Positions 1 to 5,160 of a stretch of DNA of 5,304 bases are shown one piece after another; the stretch's first letter is position 1; the number at the start of each line of letters is the position of its first letter. The notes under the pieces are model-generated. The model saw only the letters and a list, made by a program, of their open reading frames with translations. It was not told the DNA's origin and did no database searches. Source of the stretch: Elusimicrobiota bacterium (lineage in GTDB: Bacteria > Elusimicrobiota > Elusimicrobia > Elusimicrobiales > Elusimicrobiaceae). Location of the stretch: the NCBI GenBank assembly GCA_031271365.1, contig JAISVV010000005.1:1-5304 (forward strand), given 5' to 3'. Both the position numbers and the translations under genes were made by a program.

Positions 1-614
1 ATAAAAAACTGCTTACAAAAAATATAATGAACTCGGCTAAAATACTGGCCTCCCGCGCGGCCGACGCGCGCATGGACGGCATTGCAATACCCGTCATGAG
101 CAGCGGCGAGAGCGGCAACCAGGGCATTATGGCCATTTTGGTGCCCTACCACATCGGCAAACAAATGAAAGTGAAGGAAGAAACCATTTTAAAAAGCATC
201 GCCCTCTCGCACCTTTTAAACGGCTACGTTAAGTGCTACACCGGCGAGCTGGCCCCCATTTGCGGCTGCGCCATTGCAGCCGGCGTGGGCGCAAGCGCGG
301 CGATAGTTTACCAGCAAAAAGGCGCGGACGTTAAGGCAATTACGCTTGCCGTAAACAATATTATCAGCGATATCGGCGGCATGCTGTGCGACGGCGCAAA
401 AAGCGGCTGCGCGCTGAAAGTTGTAAGTTCCGTAGACAGCGCTTTGCGCGCGGCGTTTATGGGCATAAATCGCTACGGCATTACGGAAGTGGAAGGCTTT
501 GTAGGCAAAACCGCGGAGGAAACTATACAAAACCTAAGCAAAATCTCTAAAATCGGCATGGCGTCGGTAGACAGCACCATAGTTGGCATTATGCAGGAGA
601 AAGGCCGCAGATGA
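1..614 (+). CDS. L-cysteine desulfidase / UPF0597 (YhaM, CyuA) family protein, C-terminal part (5' end outside window)
   Basis: The reading frame is open to the left edge (first whole codon at 3), so this is the C-terminal ~203 residues of a family usually a little over 400 long; the Met at 27 is probably internal. The family converts L-cysteine to pyruvate, ammonia and sulfide with a [4Fe-4S] cluster in the cytoplasm, and resembles the serine dehydratase alpha domain. Counting from the Met at 27, I see the SGESGNQGI signature (residues 26-34), then ICGCAIAAGVGAS (78-90) and GMLCDGAKSGCALKV (118-132). C81, C121 and C128 keep the 40- and 7-residue spacing I recall for the cluster ligands of the archaeal enzyme. 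The sequence aligns by eye along its whole length with E. coli YhaM. Its stop overlaps the trmJ start (ATGA), implying co-translation. The family is secure; the exact substrate (cysteine, or another thiol or hydroxy amino acid) is inferred. Confidence 0.88.
   Translation, partial: KKLLTKNIMNSAKILASRAADARMDGIAIPVMSSGESGNQGIMAILVPYHIGKQMKVKEETILKSIALSHLLNGYVKCYTGELAPICGCAIAAGVGASAAIVYQQKGADVKAITLAVNNIISDIGGMLCDGAKSGCALKVVSSVDSALRAAFMGINRYGITEVEGFVGKTAEETIQNLSKISKIGMASVDSTIVGIMQEKGRR
595..600 (+). promoter_or_regulatory. Shine-Dalgarno site for trmJ
   Basis: AGGAGA lies 10 bases before the ATG at 611, inside the last codons of the upstream desulfidase gene. With the 4-bp ATGA overlap it supports this start and translational coupling. 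Confidence 0.6.
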
Positions 615-1315
615 ACGTAGCGATAGTTTTAGTTAAACCGCGCAACCCGCAAAATATCGGCGCGGCCGCGCGGGCGATGGCCAACTTCGGCCTTAGCGAT
701 TTGCGCGTGGTAGCCCCCTATAAGCCCGTGTGGGAGGAGGTTTTATCCGCCCCCGGCGCGGAAGATATACTTAAAAACGCCAAAATTTTTGACACGCTGC
801 AAGCCGCTTTGGCCGACGCGCATTTCGTGCTGGCAACAACCGCCCTGAAAAACCGCCGACTAAGGCAAAAAATAGTTTACCTTGATAATTTAAACCAAGA
901 GCTGGCAGCCCGCGCCGGCGAAAACATTGCCCTTATCTTCGGGCAGGAAAAGCGTGGCCTTACCAACGGGGAAATAGCCCTGGCAAACGCCGTTTTAAAC
1001 ATACCCGCAAACGTAAAAACGCCGTCAATAAACTTAGCGCAGGCCGTAATTTTATGCTGCTGGGAACTTGGCAAAACCCAAGCCCCGCGCCTTAAAAAAT
1101 ACCAACTGCCCAAAAAGCCCACTTTTAAAGAGTTGGAAGTTGTCGACGCCGCCTTAAAACATCTGGCCGCCGTCATGGATTTGCCGCTGCCCTTAAAAAC
1201 CAAAGTAAAACAAGGCCGCATAAAAGAAGCCCTGAACAACGCCGGCCTGAACAAAGAGGATTTATTTTTTATAAACGCCGTTGCCCAACGGCTGGCTGCA
1301 AAACTTAAAAAATAA
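611..1315 (+). CDS. trmJ: tRNA (cytidine/uridine-2'-O-)-methyltransferase TrmJ, SPOUT/TrmH family
   Basis: A 234-residue SPOUT-class RNA methyltransferase; E. coli TrmJ is about 246 residues. TrmJ uses S-adenosylmethionine to 2'-O-methylate the nucleotide at position 32 of the tRNA anticodon loop and works as a homodimer with a trefoil knot. Motif 1 is NPQNIGAAARAMANFG (12-27), containing the conserved arginine R21. Motif 2 is IALIFGQEKRGLTNGE (106-121), and motif 3 is PSINLAQAVILCCWEL (138-153); motifs 2 and 3 form the knot and SAM pocket. A charged, probably helical C-terminal extension (about 171-234) matches the TrmJ tail rather than the N-terminal L30-like extension of TrmH/RlmB, which is absent. 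The ATG at 611 has a good Shine-Dalgarno site and overlaps the preceding stop. Assignment to TrmJ rather than another knot methyltransferase rests on motif and length resemblance; the modified position is inferred. Confidence 0.88.
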   Translation: MNVAIVLVKPRNPQNIGAAARAMANFGLSDLRVVAPYKPVWEEVLSAPGAEDILKNAKIFDTLQAALADAHFVLATTALKNRRLRQKIVYLDNLNQELAARAGENIALIFGQEKRGLTNGEIALANAVLNIPANVKTPSINLAQAVILCCWELGKTQAPRLKKYQLPKKPTFKELEVVDAALKHLAAVMDLPLPLKTKVKQGRIKEALNNAGLNKEDLFFINAVAQRLAAKLKK

Positions 1316-1328
1316 TATTATTGAGATT

Positions 1329-1655
1329 ATGAGACACCTTTTAACTTTTACCATTTTAATTTCACTTTGCCTAAGCGCAAACGCGCAGGAAGAAGCCGCC
1401 GCGCCGCAGGAAAGCGGGTTGCAGAAACCCTCCGTCCTGGAAATTGCCGCGCCCGCGCCCCCGCAAGAAGAACCGCCGCCTTTAATAATAGAAGAAGCCC
1501 CGCCGCCGCTAATAACGGCCACCGCGCCAATAACCGCCCCCGCCGCGCCGCAAAAAGCCCCGCCGCCCAAAAACAACTGGCCGCGCCTTGCCTACGGCGC
1601 GTTGTACACAGCCGCTTTGGCCGCCGCGGTGCTGCTTTTGGCAAAGCGCGGGTAA
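1329..1655 (+). CDS. Small secreted or membrane-anchored Pro/Ala-rich protein, function unknown
   Basis: I do not recognise this 108-residue protein. It opens with a signal-peptide-like segment (residues 1-19, basic start, LLTFTILISLCL core, ANA before Q20), followed by a low-complexity Pro/Ala/Glu linker (about 20-80). The linker holds two copies of an EE-[PA]-PPPLI-like unit at 47-53 and 55-62. A hydrophobic segment (about 87-104) and a K-R-G end complete it. The likely topology is an exported protein with a C-terminal membrane anchor, or a loop tethered at both ends if the signal is not cleaved. An ATG at 1281 is in frame but lies inside trmJ and would put 16 non-signal-like residues ahead of the signal peptide, so 1329 is preferred, although only a weak GAG (1323-1325) precedes it. 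The gene sits 13 bp after trmJ and probably shares its transcript. Coding is supported by this signal-linker-anchor architecture; no enzymatic motif is visible. Confidence 0.65.
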   Translation: MRHLLTFTILISLCLSANAQEEAAAPQESGLQKPSVLEIAAPAPPQEEPPPLIIEEAPPPLITATAPITAPAAPQKAPPPKNNWPRLAYGALYTAALAAAVLLLAKRG

Positions 1656-1667
1656 TTATGTTAGAAT
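1638..1667 (+). promoter_or_regulatory. Sigma70-type promoter with extended -10, upstream of buk-ptb
   Basis: TTGGCA (1638-1643, five of six matches to TTGACA) is followed after 18 bases by TAGAAT (1662-1667, five of six matches to TATAAT). A TG at 1659-1660, one base before the hexamer, makes an extended -10. Transcription would begin near 1674, giving a leader of about 29 bases before the buk ATG. The -35 box lies inside the last codons of the small secreted protein gene, so buk-ptb can be expressed independently of the upstream genes. Assigned by eye only. Confidence 0.6.
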
Positions 1668-1693
1668 ACTAATAGATTTTTACTTCCACAACC

Positions 1694-1698
1694 GAGGT
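1694..1698 (+). promoter_or_regulatory. Shine-Dalgarno site for buk
   Basis: GAGGT four bases before the ATG at 1703. The spacing is short but usable, and it supports this start, which also places the N-x-G-S phosphate-binding motif at the usual distance from the N-terminus. Confidence 0.5.
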
Positions 1699-1702
1699 CT
1701 TT

Positions 1703-2812
1703 ATGTCCTACAACATTTTAGTGATAAACCCGGGCTCCACCTCCGATGATATCGGATACTACAGAGGCCCGGCCGCCGTCTTTGAAGATAAAATAGATTA
1801 TACCGCCAAAGAACTGGCCCCCTTTGAAGGCAAAAACGTAACCGAAATGGCGCCCTTGAAAGAGAAGATGATACTTTCCTACCTGGCCGGCCATAATGTC
1901 GATTTAAAGGAAATTAACGTCGTTATAGGCCGCGGCGGGCTTTTAAAGCCCATAGAAGGCGGCGCTTACCGCATTAACGATTTAATGCTTAAGGATTTAA
2001 AAGAGGGCGCGCGCGGCATACACGCTTCTAACCTGGGCGGCATTTTGGCGCACGCAATAGCGCAAAAAGCCGGCTGCGTAAGTTTTATAAGCGACGCCGT
2101 GGTGGTTGACGAGCTGCAGCCCTTAGCCCGCTACAGCGGCATGCCGCAGCTGCCGCGCATATCTATTTTCCATGCGCTTAACCAGCGCAGGGTTGCTTTC
2201 CACACCGCGCAAAAGCTGGGCAAAGCGTACGAAAAATGCAATTTTATAGTGCTGCACGCCGGCGGCGGCATAAGCATAGGCGCGCACAAGCAAGGCCGCG
2301 TGGTGGACGTTAATAACGCCTTAAACGGCGAAGGCCCCCTGACCCCCCAGCGCAGCGGCACTTTGCCCGCGCAGGCTTTGGCCGATATGTGCTTTAGCGG
2401 CAAATACACGCCCGCGCAAATAAGCCTTAAAATAAAAGGCAAAGGCGGCGTGTACGCCTATGCGGGCACGCACAACTTAAAAGCGCTTTCGCACTTTATA
2501 GACACCGGCGAAAAGACGGACGACGCTATAGCCTGCGCCCGACATCAAGCCAAAGATATCCGCGACGCGATGATATACCAAATCTCTAAATACTTAGGCT
2601 ATTTTGCCGCCGTTTTACAAGGCGAAATAGACGCCGTTATCCTAACCGGCGGCCTTATGGGCAACGAGTATATAAGAGAGCAGGTTAAACAAAAAGCCGC
2701 GTGGCTTAAAGCGCCCGTCTACGTCTACCCCGGCAGCGACGAAAAGGCCGCCCTGCGCGAAGCCGCGCAGCGCGCTTTGGACAACCCCTCTACAATAAAA
2801 GAATATAAGTAG
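1703..2812 (+). CDS. buk: Butyrate kinase
   Basis: A 369-residue ASKHA-fold carboxylate kinase, full length for the family. It transfers phosphate between butyryl phosphate and ADP, giving butyrate and ATP, the substrate-level phosphorylation step of butyrate fermentation; relatives also use isobutyrate or other branched acids. Visible motifs are ILVINPGSTS (5-14), GRGGLLKPIEGG (76-87), HASNLGGILA (107-116), DAVVVDEL (131-138), FHALNQ (156-161), the HAGGGISIGAHKQGRV stretch (185-200), NALNGEGPLTPQRSG (205-219) with the presumed catalytic R217, and ILTGGL (313-318). Oddly, the residues after GSTS are D15-D16, where butyrate kinases normally have T-K. The gene has its own promoter and lies 26 bp ahead of ptb, the reverse of the ptb-buk order common in clostridia. 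The rest of the sequence follows Bacillus Buk closely, so the family call is firm; acyl specificity is inferred from homology and from ptb. Confidence 0.93.
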   Translation: MSYNILVINPGSTSDDIGYYRGPAAVFEDKIDYTAKELAPFEGKNVTEMAPLKEKMILSYLAGHNVDLKEINVVIGRGGLLKPIEGGAYRINDLMLKDLKEGARGIHASNLGGILAHAIAQKAGCVSFISDAVVVDELQPLARYSGMPQLPRISIFHALNQRRVAFHTAQKLGKAYEKCNFIVLHAGGGISIGAHKQGRVVDVNNALNGEGPLTPQRSGTLPAQALADMCFSGKYTPAQISLKIKGKGGVYAYAGTHNLKALSHFIDTGEKTDDAIACARHQAKDIRDAMIYQISKYLGYFAAVLQGEIDAVILTGGLMGNEYIREQVKQKAAWLKAPVYVYPGSDEKAALREAAQRALDNPSTIKEYK

Positions 2813-2823
2813 TAAAAATAAAC

Positions 2824-2828
2824 AGGAG
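2824..2828 (+). promoter_or_regulatory. Shine-Dalgarno site for ptb
   Basis: AGGAG in the 26-bp buk-ptb gap, 10 bases before the ATG at 2839, in an A-rich and probably unstructured leader. It supports the 2839 start and independent re-initiation on a shared mRNA. Confidence 0.65.
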
Positions 2829-2838
2829 ATAATAAAAA

Positions 2839-3756
2839 ATGAAATTCAACAGCTTCCCGCAGCTTATAGATTTAGTTAAAGGCCAGCCCAACCGCGTGGT
2901 GGTGCCCGGCGCCAATAACGAAGAGGCCTTAACCGCCATCAAAATGGCCGACGAAAAGGGCCTTATATCCAAAGGCATTTTAATAGGCGACGAGCCGCTT
3001 ATCAAAAGCATGATGAAAAACGTGGGCCTTAAAGAAGATAAATTTGAATTTATCCAATGCACCGACGTGGCCGAAATGTGCCAGATAGCCGCGCGCGCCA
3101 TCTACGAAGGCAAAGGCGACTTTTTGGTTAAAGGCTTGGTGGATACCAAATACTATATGAAAGCCGTTTTAAACAAAGAGTTCGGCTTTGTGCCCGAGGG
3201 CGCTTTATTGTCGCACTTTGTGCTTTTTAAAACCGATAAATACCCCAAAATGTTTGCCGTTACCGATTCTGCGGTGGTAATCGCCCCGACGCTGGAGCAA
3301 AAGGTAAAAATTATAGAAAACGCCGTCTCTATCCTTAGAAAGCTGGGCCTTGAAAAGCCTAAAGTAGCCATGGTCTGCCCGGTGGAAAAGGTTAACGATA
3401 AAATCCCCTCCACCTTGGACGCGCAGGCAATTGTGCAGATGAACAAAGAAGGCAAAATTAAAGACTGCGTGATAGAAGGCCCGTATGATTTATATATCTC
3501 GCTCTCCAAGCAGGCCGCCGAAGAAAAGGGTATAAAAGACGCCCTGGTAGCCGGCGACGCCGACCTTTTGGTGCTGCCCGATTTAGACGCCGGCAACCCG
3601 CTGTATAAAGCTATAGCTTTCTTCGGCGCGGGCGCGCAAGGCGCGGCTGTTTTGGCGGGCCCCAAAATACCCGTTATTTTACCCAGCAGGGCCGACCACC
3701 CCGATATCAAGATGAACTCAATAGCCCTCTGCTGCTACCTTAAAGATAAAAGATAA
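2839..3756 (+). CDS. ptb: Phosphate butyryltransferase (phosphotransbutyrylase)
   Basis: A 305-residue member of the phosphate acetyl/butyryltransferase family, normal length for Ptb. It converts butyryl-CoA and phosphate into butyryl phosphate and CoA in the cytoplasm, feeding Buk. Motifs in order are VVVPGANNEEAL (20-31), FLVKGLVDTKYYMKAVLN (95-112), LLSHF (123-127), VCPVEKVNDKIPSTLDA (179-195), IEGPYDLYISLSKQAA (212-227), ADLLVLPDLDAGNPLYKA (241-258) and PVILPSRADHPDIKMNSIAL (278-297). The VKG-VDT, DLDAGN-LYK and SRAD-x4-KMNSIAL patterns separate it from decarboxylating malate dehydrogenase-type relatives, and the lack of an N-terminal DRTGG region separates it from long Pta. With buk next to it, ATP formation from butyryl-CoA is the natural reading. 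A branched-chain acyl-CoA from amino-acid oxidation would be an equally possible substrate, since no butyryl-CoA synthesis genes are in view. Confidence 0.92.
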   Translation: MKFNSFPQLIDLVKGQPNRVVVPGANNEEALTAIKMADEKGLISKGILIGDEPLIKSMMKNVGLKEDKFEFIQCTDVAEMCQIAARAIYEGKGDFLVKGLVDTKYYMKAVLNKEFGFVPEGALLSHFVLFKTDKYPKMFAVTDSAVVIAPTLEQKVKIIENAVSILRKLGLEKPKVAMVCPVEKVNDKIPSTLDAQAIVQMNKEGKIKDCVIEGPYDLYISLSKQAAEEKGIKDALVAGDADLLVLPDLDAGNPLYKAIAFFGAGAQGAAVLAGPKIPVILPSRADHPDIKMNSIALCCYLKDKR

Positions 3757-3775
3757 ACTAAACGCTGTTTATTAT

Positions 3776-3882
3776 GCAGTCATTGCGAGGCGAAGCCGCG
3801 GCAGTCTCATAAAAGCCGTTTTCCGTAATGTGTAAAAACATTAATGAGACTGCCGCGGGCCTGCGGCCCTCGCAATGACTGC
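3776..3882. repeat. 107-bp REPIN/MITE-like inverted-repeat element between ptb and the M23 peptidase gene
   Basis: Two arms face each other. The left arm is 3776-3810 and the right arm 3844-3882, separated by 33 bases. The outer 15 bases (GCAGTCATTGCGAGG, 3776-3790) match the complement of 3868-3882 exactly. The inner 15 bases (CCGCGGCAGTCTCAT, 3796-3810) match the complement of 3844-3858 exactly. Between them are unmatched tips of 5 bases (CGAAG) and 9 bases (GCCTGCGGC). Each arm alone also folds as an imperfect hairpin: GGC-GAA-GCC at 3789-3797 with its stem extending to 3782/3805, and GGGCC-TGC-GGCCC at 3857-3869 extending to 3849/3876. The spacer carries a smaller hairpin (TAATGT 3826-3831, ACATTA 3838-3843). 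This is the architecture of paired inverted REP elements. The GTCATTGCGAGG core resembles dispersed palindromes I recall from several bacterial genomes. No T-tract follows on either strand, so it is not a standard intrinsic terminator, though it could protect the 3' end of buk-ptb mRNA. Confidence 0.8.
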
Positions 3883-3883
3883 G

Positions 3884-3889
3884 TAAAAT
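3884..3889 (+). promoter_or_regulatory. Possible -10 box just upstream of the M23 peptidase gene
   Basis: TAAAAT (five of six matches to TATAAT) begins two bases after the repeat element. A start site 7-9 bases downstream would fall at or next to the A of the ATG at 3898, giving a leaderless or nearly leaderless mRNA. There is no recognisable -35 at normal spacing, because that stretch lies in the GC-rich right arm. Weak evidence. Confidence 0.25.
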
Positions 3890-3897
3890 AGCAATTT

Positions 3898-5160
3898 ATG
3901 ACGACGATAAAAAATATTTTTAAAAATAAACGCGCGCAAAACTGGCTGGTAAATTGTCTGATTTACCTGCCTTTGTGTTTGTTTATTTGTTTTATCGTCT
4001 TCTTCTTTGCGCGGCGGCAAATGCTTATCGGCGAAGCGCGGCGGAAAGAACAAAACGCCGTCTACTTTAAAAAGTACGAAGGCAATTTAAAGGGAATGCT
4101 TTTAACCTCTCTGCAAAACCACGGCTTAAGCAGGGAGCAGGCCTCGCTGATAACGACAAAATTAGACGGCGTTTTAAATATGCGCCGCCTTGCCCCGCGC
4201 GACAGATACCTTTTAACCCTCACCCCCGAGGGCGAGTTTAAAATGCTGGTGATAACAAAAGATTTTTCGCGCTACTATGTGGCGCAAAACGGCAGCGAAC
4301 TTGTGGCCGGCATCATGGACATAAGCGTAAAAACGCGCGAGAAATTTGCCAAAGGCGGGATAGAAAGCTCTTTATTTGCCTCCATGGAAAAAGACGGCCT
4401 TAAGCCGGCTTTTATTATAGATTTTACGGATATCTTCTCCTGGGCGGTGGATTTTAACACCGAAACCCGCTCCGGCGATAAATACGCCGTCCTGTGGCGG
4501 GAAGATTACACCGCCGACAATCAAACTTTAAACGAAAGCGTCTTAGCCGCCTATTACGACGGCGGTTTTACCGGCAAAACCTACGCCATACGCTTTGAAG
4601 ACGAGTTTTACGACCAAGACGGCAAATTTACCAAAAAGATGTTTTTAAAATCCCCCATCAGCGTGCGCGGGGCAAGGATAACGTCGCGCTTTACAAACTC
4701 GCGCCTGCACCCGGTTTTAAGGTACCGCCGGGCGCATTTGGGCATAGATTACGCCGCCCCCGGCGGCACGCCCGTGGAAAGCGTGGCGGACGGCACGATA
4801 ATCTGGCGCGGCGTTAAAGGCGGTTTTGGCAATTACATGGAAGTGCGCCACCCCAACAATTTTGTAACCTGCTACGGCCACTTAAAAAGTTTTGCCAAAA
4901 ACACCGCCGTGGGCTCTAAAATACGCCAGGGGCAAACCATAGCTTATGTGGGCAATACGGGCCTTTCCACGGGCCCGCATCTGGATTTCAGGCTGCGCCA
5001 GGGCGGTAAGTATATAGATTTTTTAAATAATAAAAACCGCAGTTCCGCCGCGCGCGAAATACCTAAAAATAAACGCGAGGAATTTAATAAAATAAAAGAT
5101 AAATACATGGCGCTTTTAGAAGAGCATACCCAAACCACGACACCGGAGGAAGTTAAATGA
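3898..5160 (+). CDS. Membrane-anchored M23 family metallopeptidase, Csd3/MepM-like murein endopeptidase
   Basis: A 420-residue protein that probably cuts peptidoglycan peptide cross-links in the periplasm. A basic N-terminus and one membrane segment (about 17-37, LVNCLIYLPLCLFICFIVFF) predict a cytoplasmic N-tail and periplasmic body. Residues about 65-130 (HGLSREQASLIT, then LAPRDRYLLTLTPEGEFK) and about 215-255 (YAIRFEDEFYDQDGKFTKKMFLKSPI) match the two Csd3/MepM-type domains that precede the catalytic unit and can occlude its groove. The M23 domain (about 258-380) shows SRFTNSRLHP (263-272), zinc-binding H280-LGI-D284, YGHL (326-329, H328), and GPHLDFRL (359-366). Here H361 is kept but the usual second His of HxH is D363. 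A charged helical tail (about 386-410) follows. The ATG at 3898 is forced by an in-frame TAG at 3889-3891 and by the membrane segment before the next Met (42), although no Shine-Dalgarno is visible. Its stop overlaps the next gene by 4 bp. Confidence 0.88.
   Translation: MTTIKNIFKNKRAQNWLVNCLIYLPLCLFICFIVFFFARRQMLIGEARRKEQNAVYFKKYEGNLKGMLLTSLQNHGLSREQASLITTKLDGVLNMRRLAPRDRYLLTLTPEGEFKMLVITKDFSRYYVAQNGSELVAGIMDISVKTREKFAKGGIESSLFASMEKDGLKPAFIIDFTDIFSWAVDFNTETRSGDKYAVLWREDYTADNQTLNESVLAAYYDGGFTGKTYAIRFEDEFYDQDGKFTKKMFLKSPISVRGARITSRFTNSRLHPVLRYRRAHLGIDYAAPGGTPVESVADGTIIWRGVKGGFGNYMEVRHPNNFVTCYGHLKSFAKNTAVGSKIRQGQTIAYVGNTGLSTGPHLDFRLRQGGKYIDFLNNKNRSSAAREIPKNKREEFNKIKDKYMALLEEHTQTTTPEEVK
5145..5149 (+). 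promoter_or_regulatory. Strong Shine-Dalgarno site for the P-loop ATPase gene
   Basis: GGAGG seven bases before the ATG at 5157, inside the last codons of the peptidase gene. It is the best ribosome-binding site in the window, and together with the ATGA overlap it fixes this start. Confidence 0.75.

Noticed and set aside
23..28. Perfect TATAAT hexamer near the left edge, as a promoter
   Set aside because: It lies inside the open desulfidase frame in an A/T-rich stretch, and its -35 region would fall outside or at the edge of the window, so it cannot be supported.
1281..1328. Upstream in-frame ATG extending the small secreted protein by 16 residues
   Set aside because: It lies inside trmJ and would bury the signal peptide behind a non-signal-like stretch; the ATG at 1329 gives a normal export signal.
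1348..1644. 98-residue reading frame on the minus strand opposite the Pro/Ala-rich gene
   Set aside because: Its Ala/Arg/Leu-rich product is what a GC-rich Pro/Ala coding strand yields in the complement. It has no ribosome-binding site or domain, while the + strand frame has a signal peptide and an anchor.
3153..3710. 185-residue reading frame on the minus strand inside ptb
   Set aside because: It is fully antisense to a well-conserved gene, its product is low-complexity Ser/Ala-rich without motifs, and it has no start signal.
3776..3882. Rho-independent terminator for buk-ptb
   Set aside because: The stem is long, but no T-run follows on either strand and the fold is a double hairpin with a 33-base spacer. 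A repeat element explains it better, though it may still affect mRNA ends.
3757..3897. tRNA, small RNA or CRISPR array in the intergenic gap
   Set aside because: The palindromic arms do not form a cloverleaf with an anticodon arm, and there is no series of direct repeats with unique spacers, only one inverted pair.
3841..4053. 70-residue minus-strand frame spanning the repeat arm and the peptidase start
   Set aside because: It begins within the peptidase gene, ends in the repeat, has no recognisable domain, and is opposite the conserved N-terminal membrane segment.
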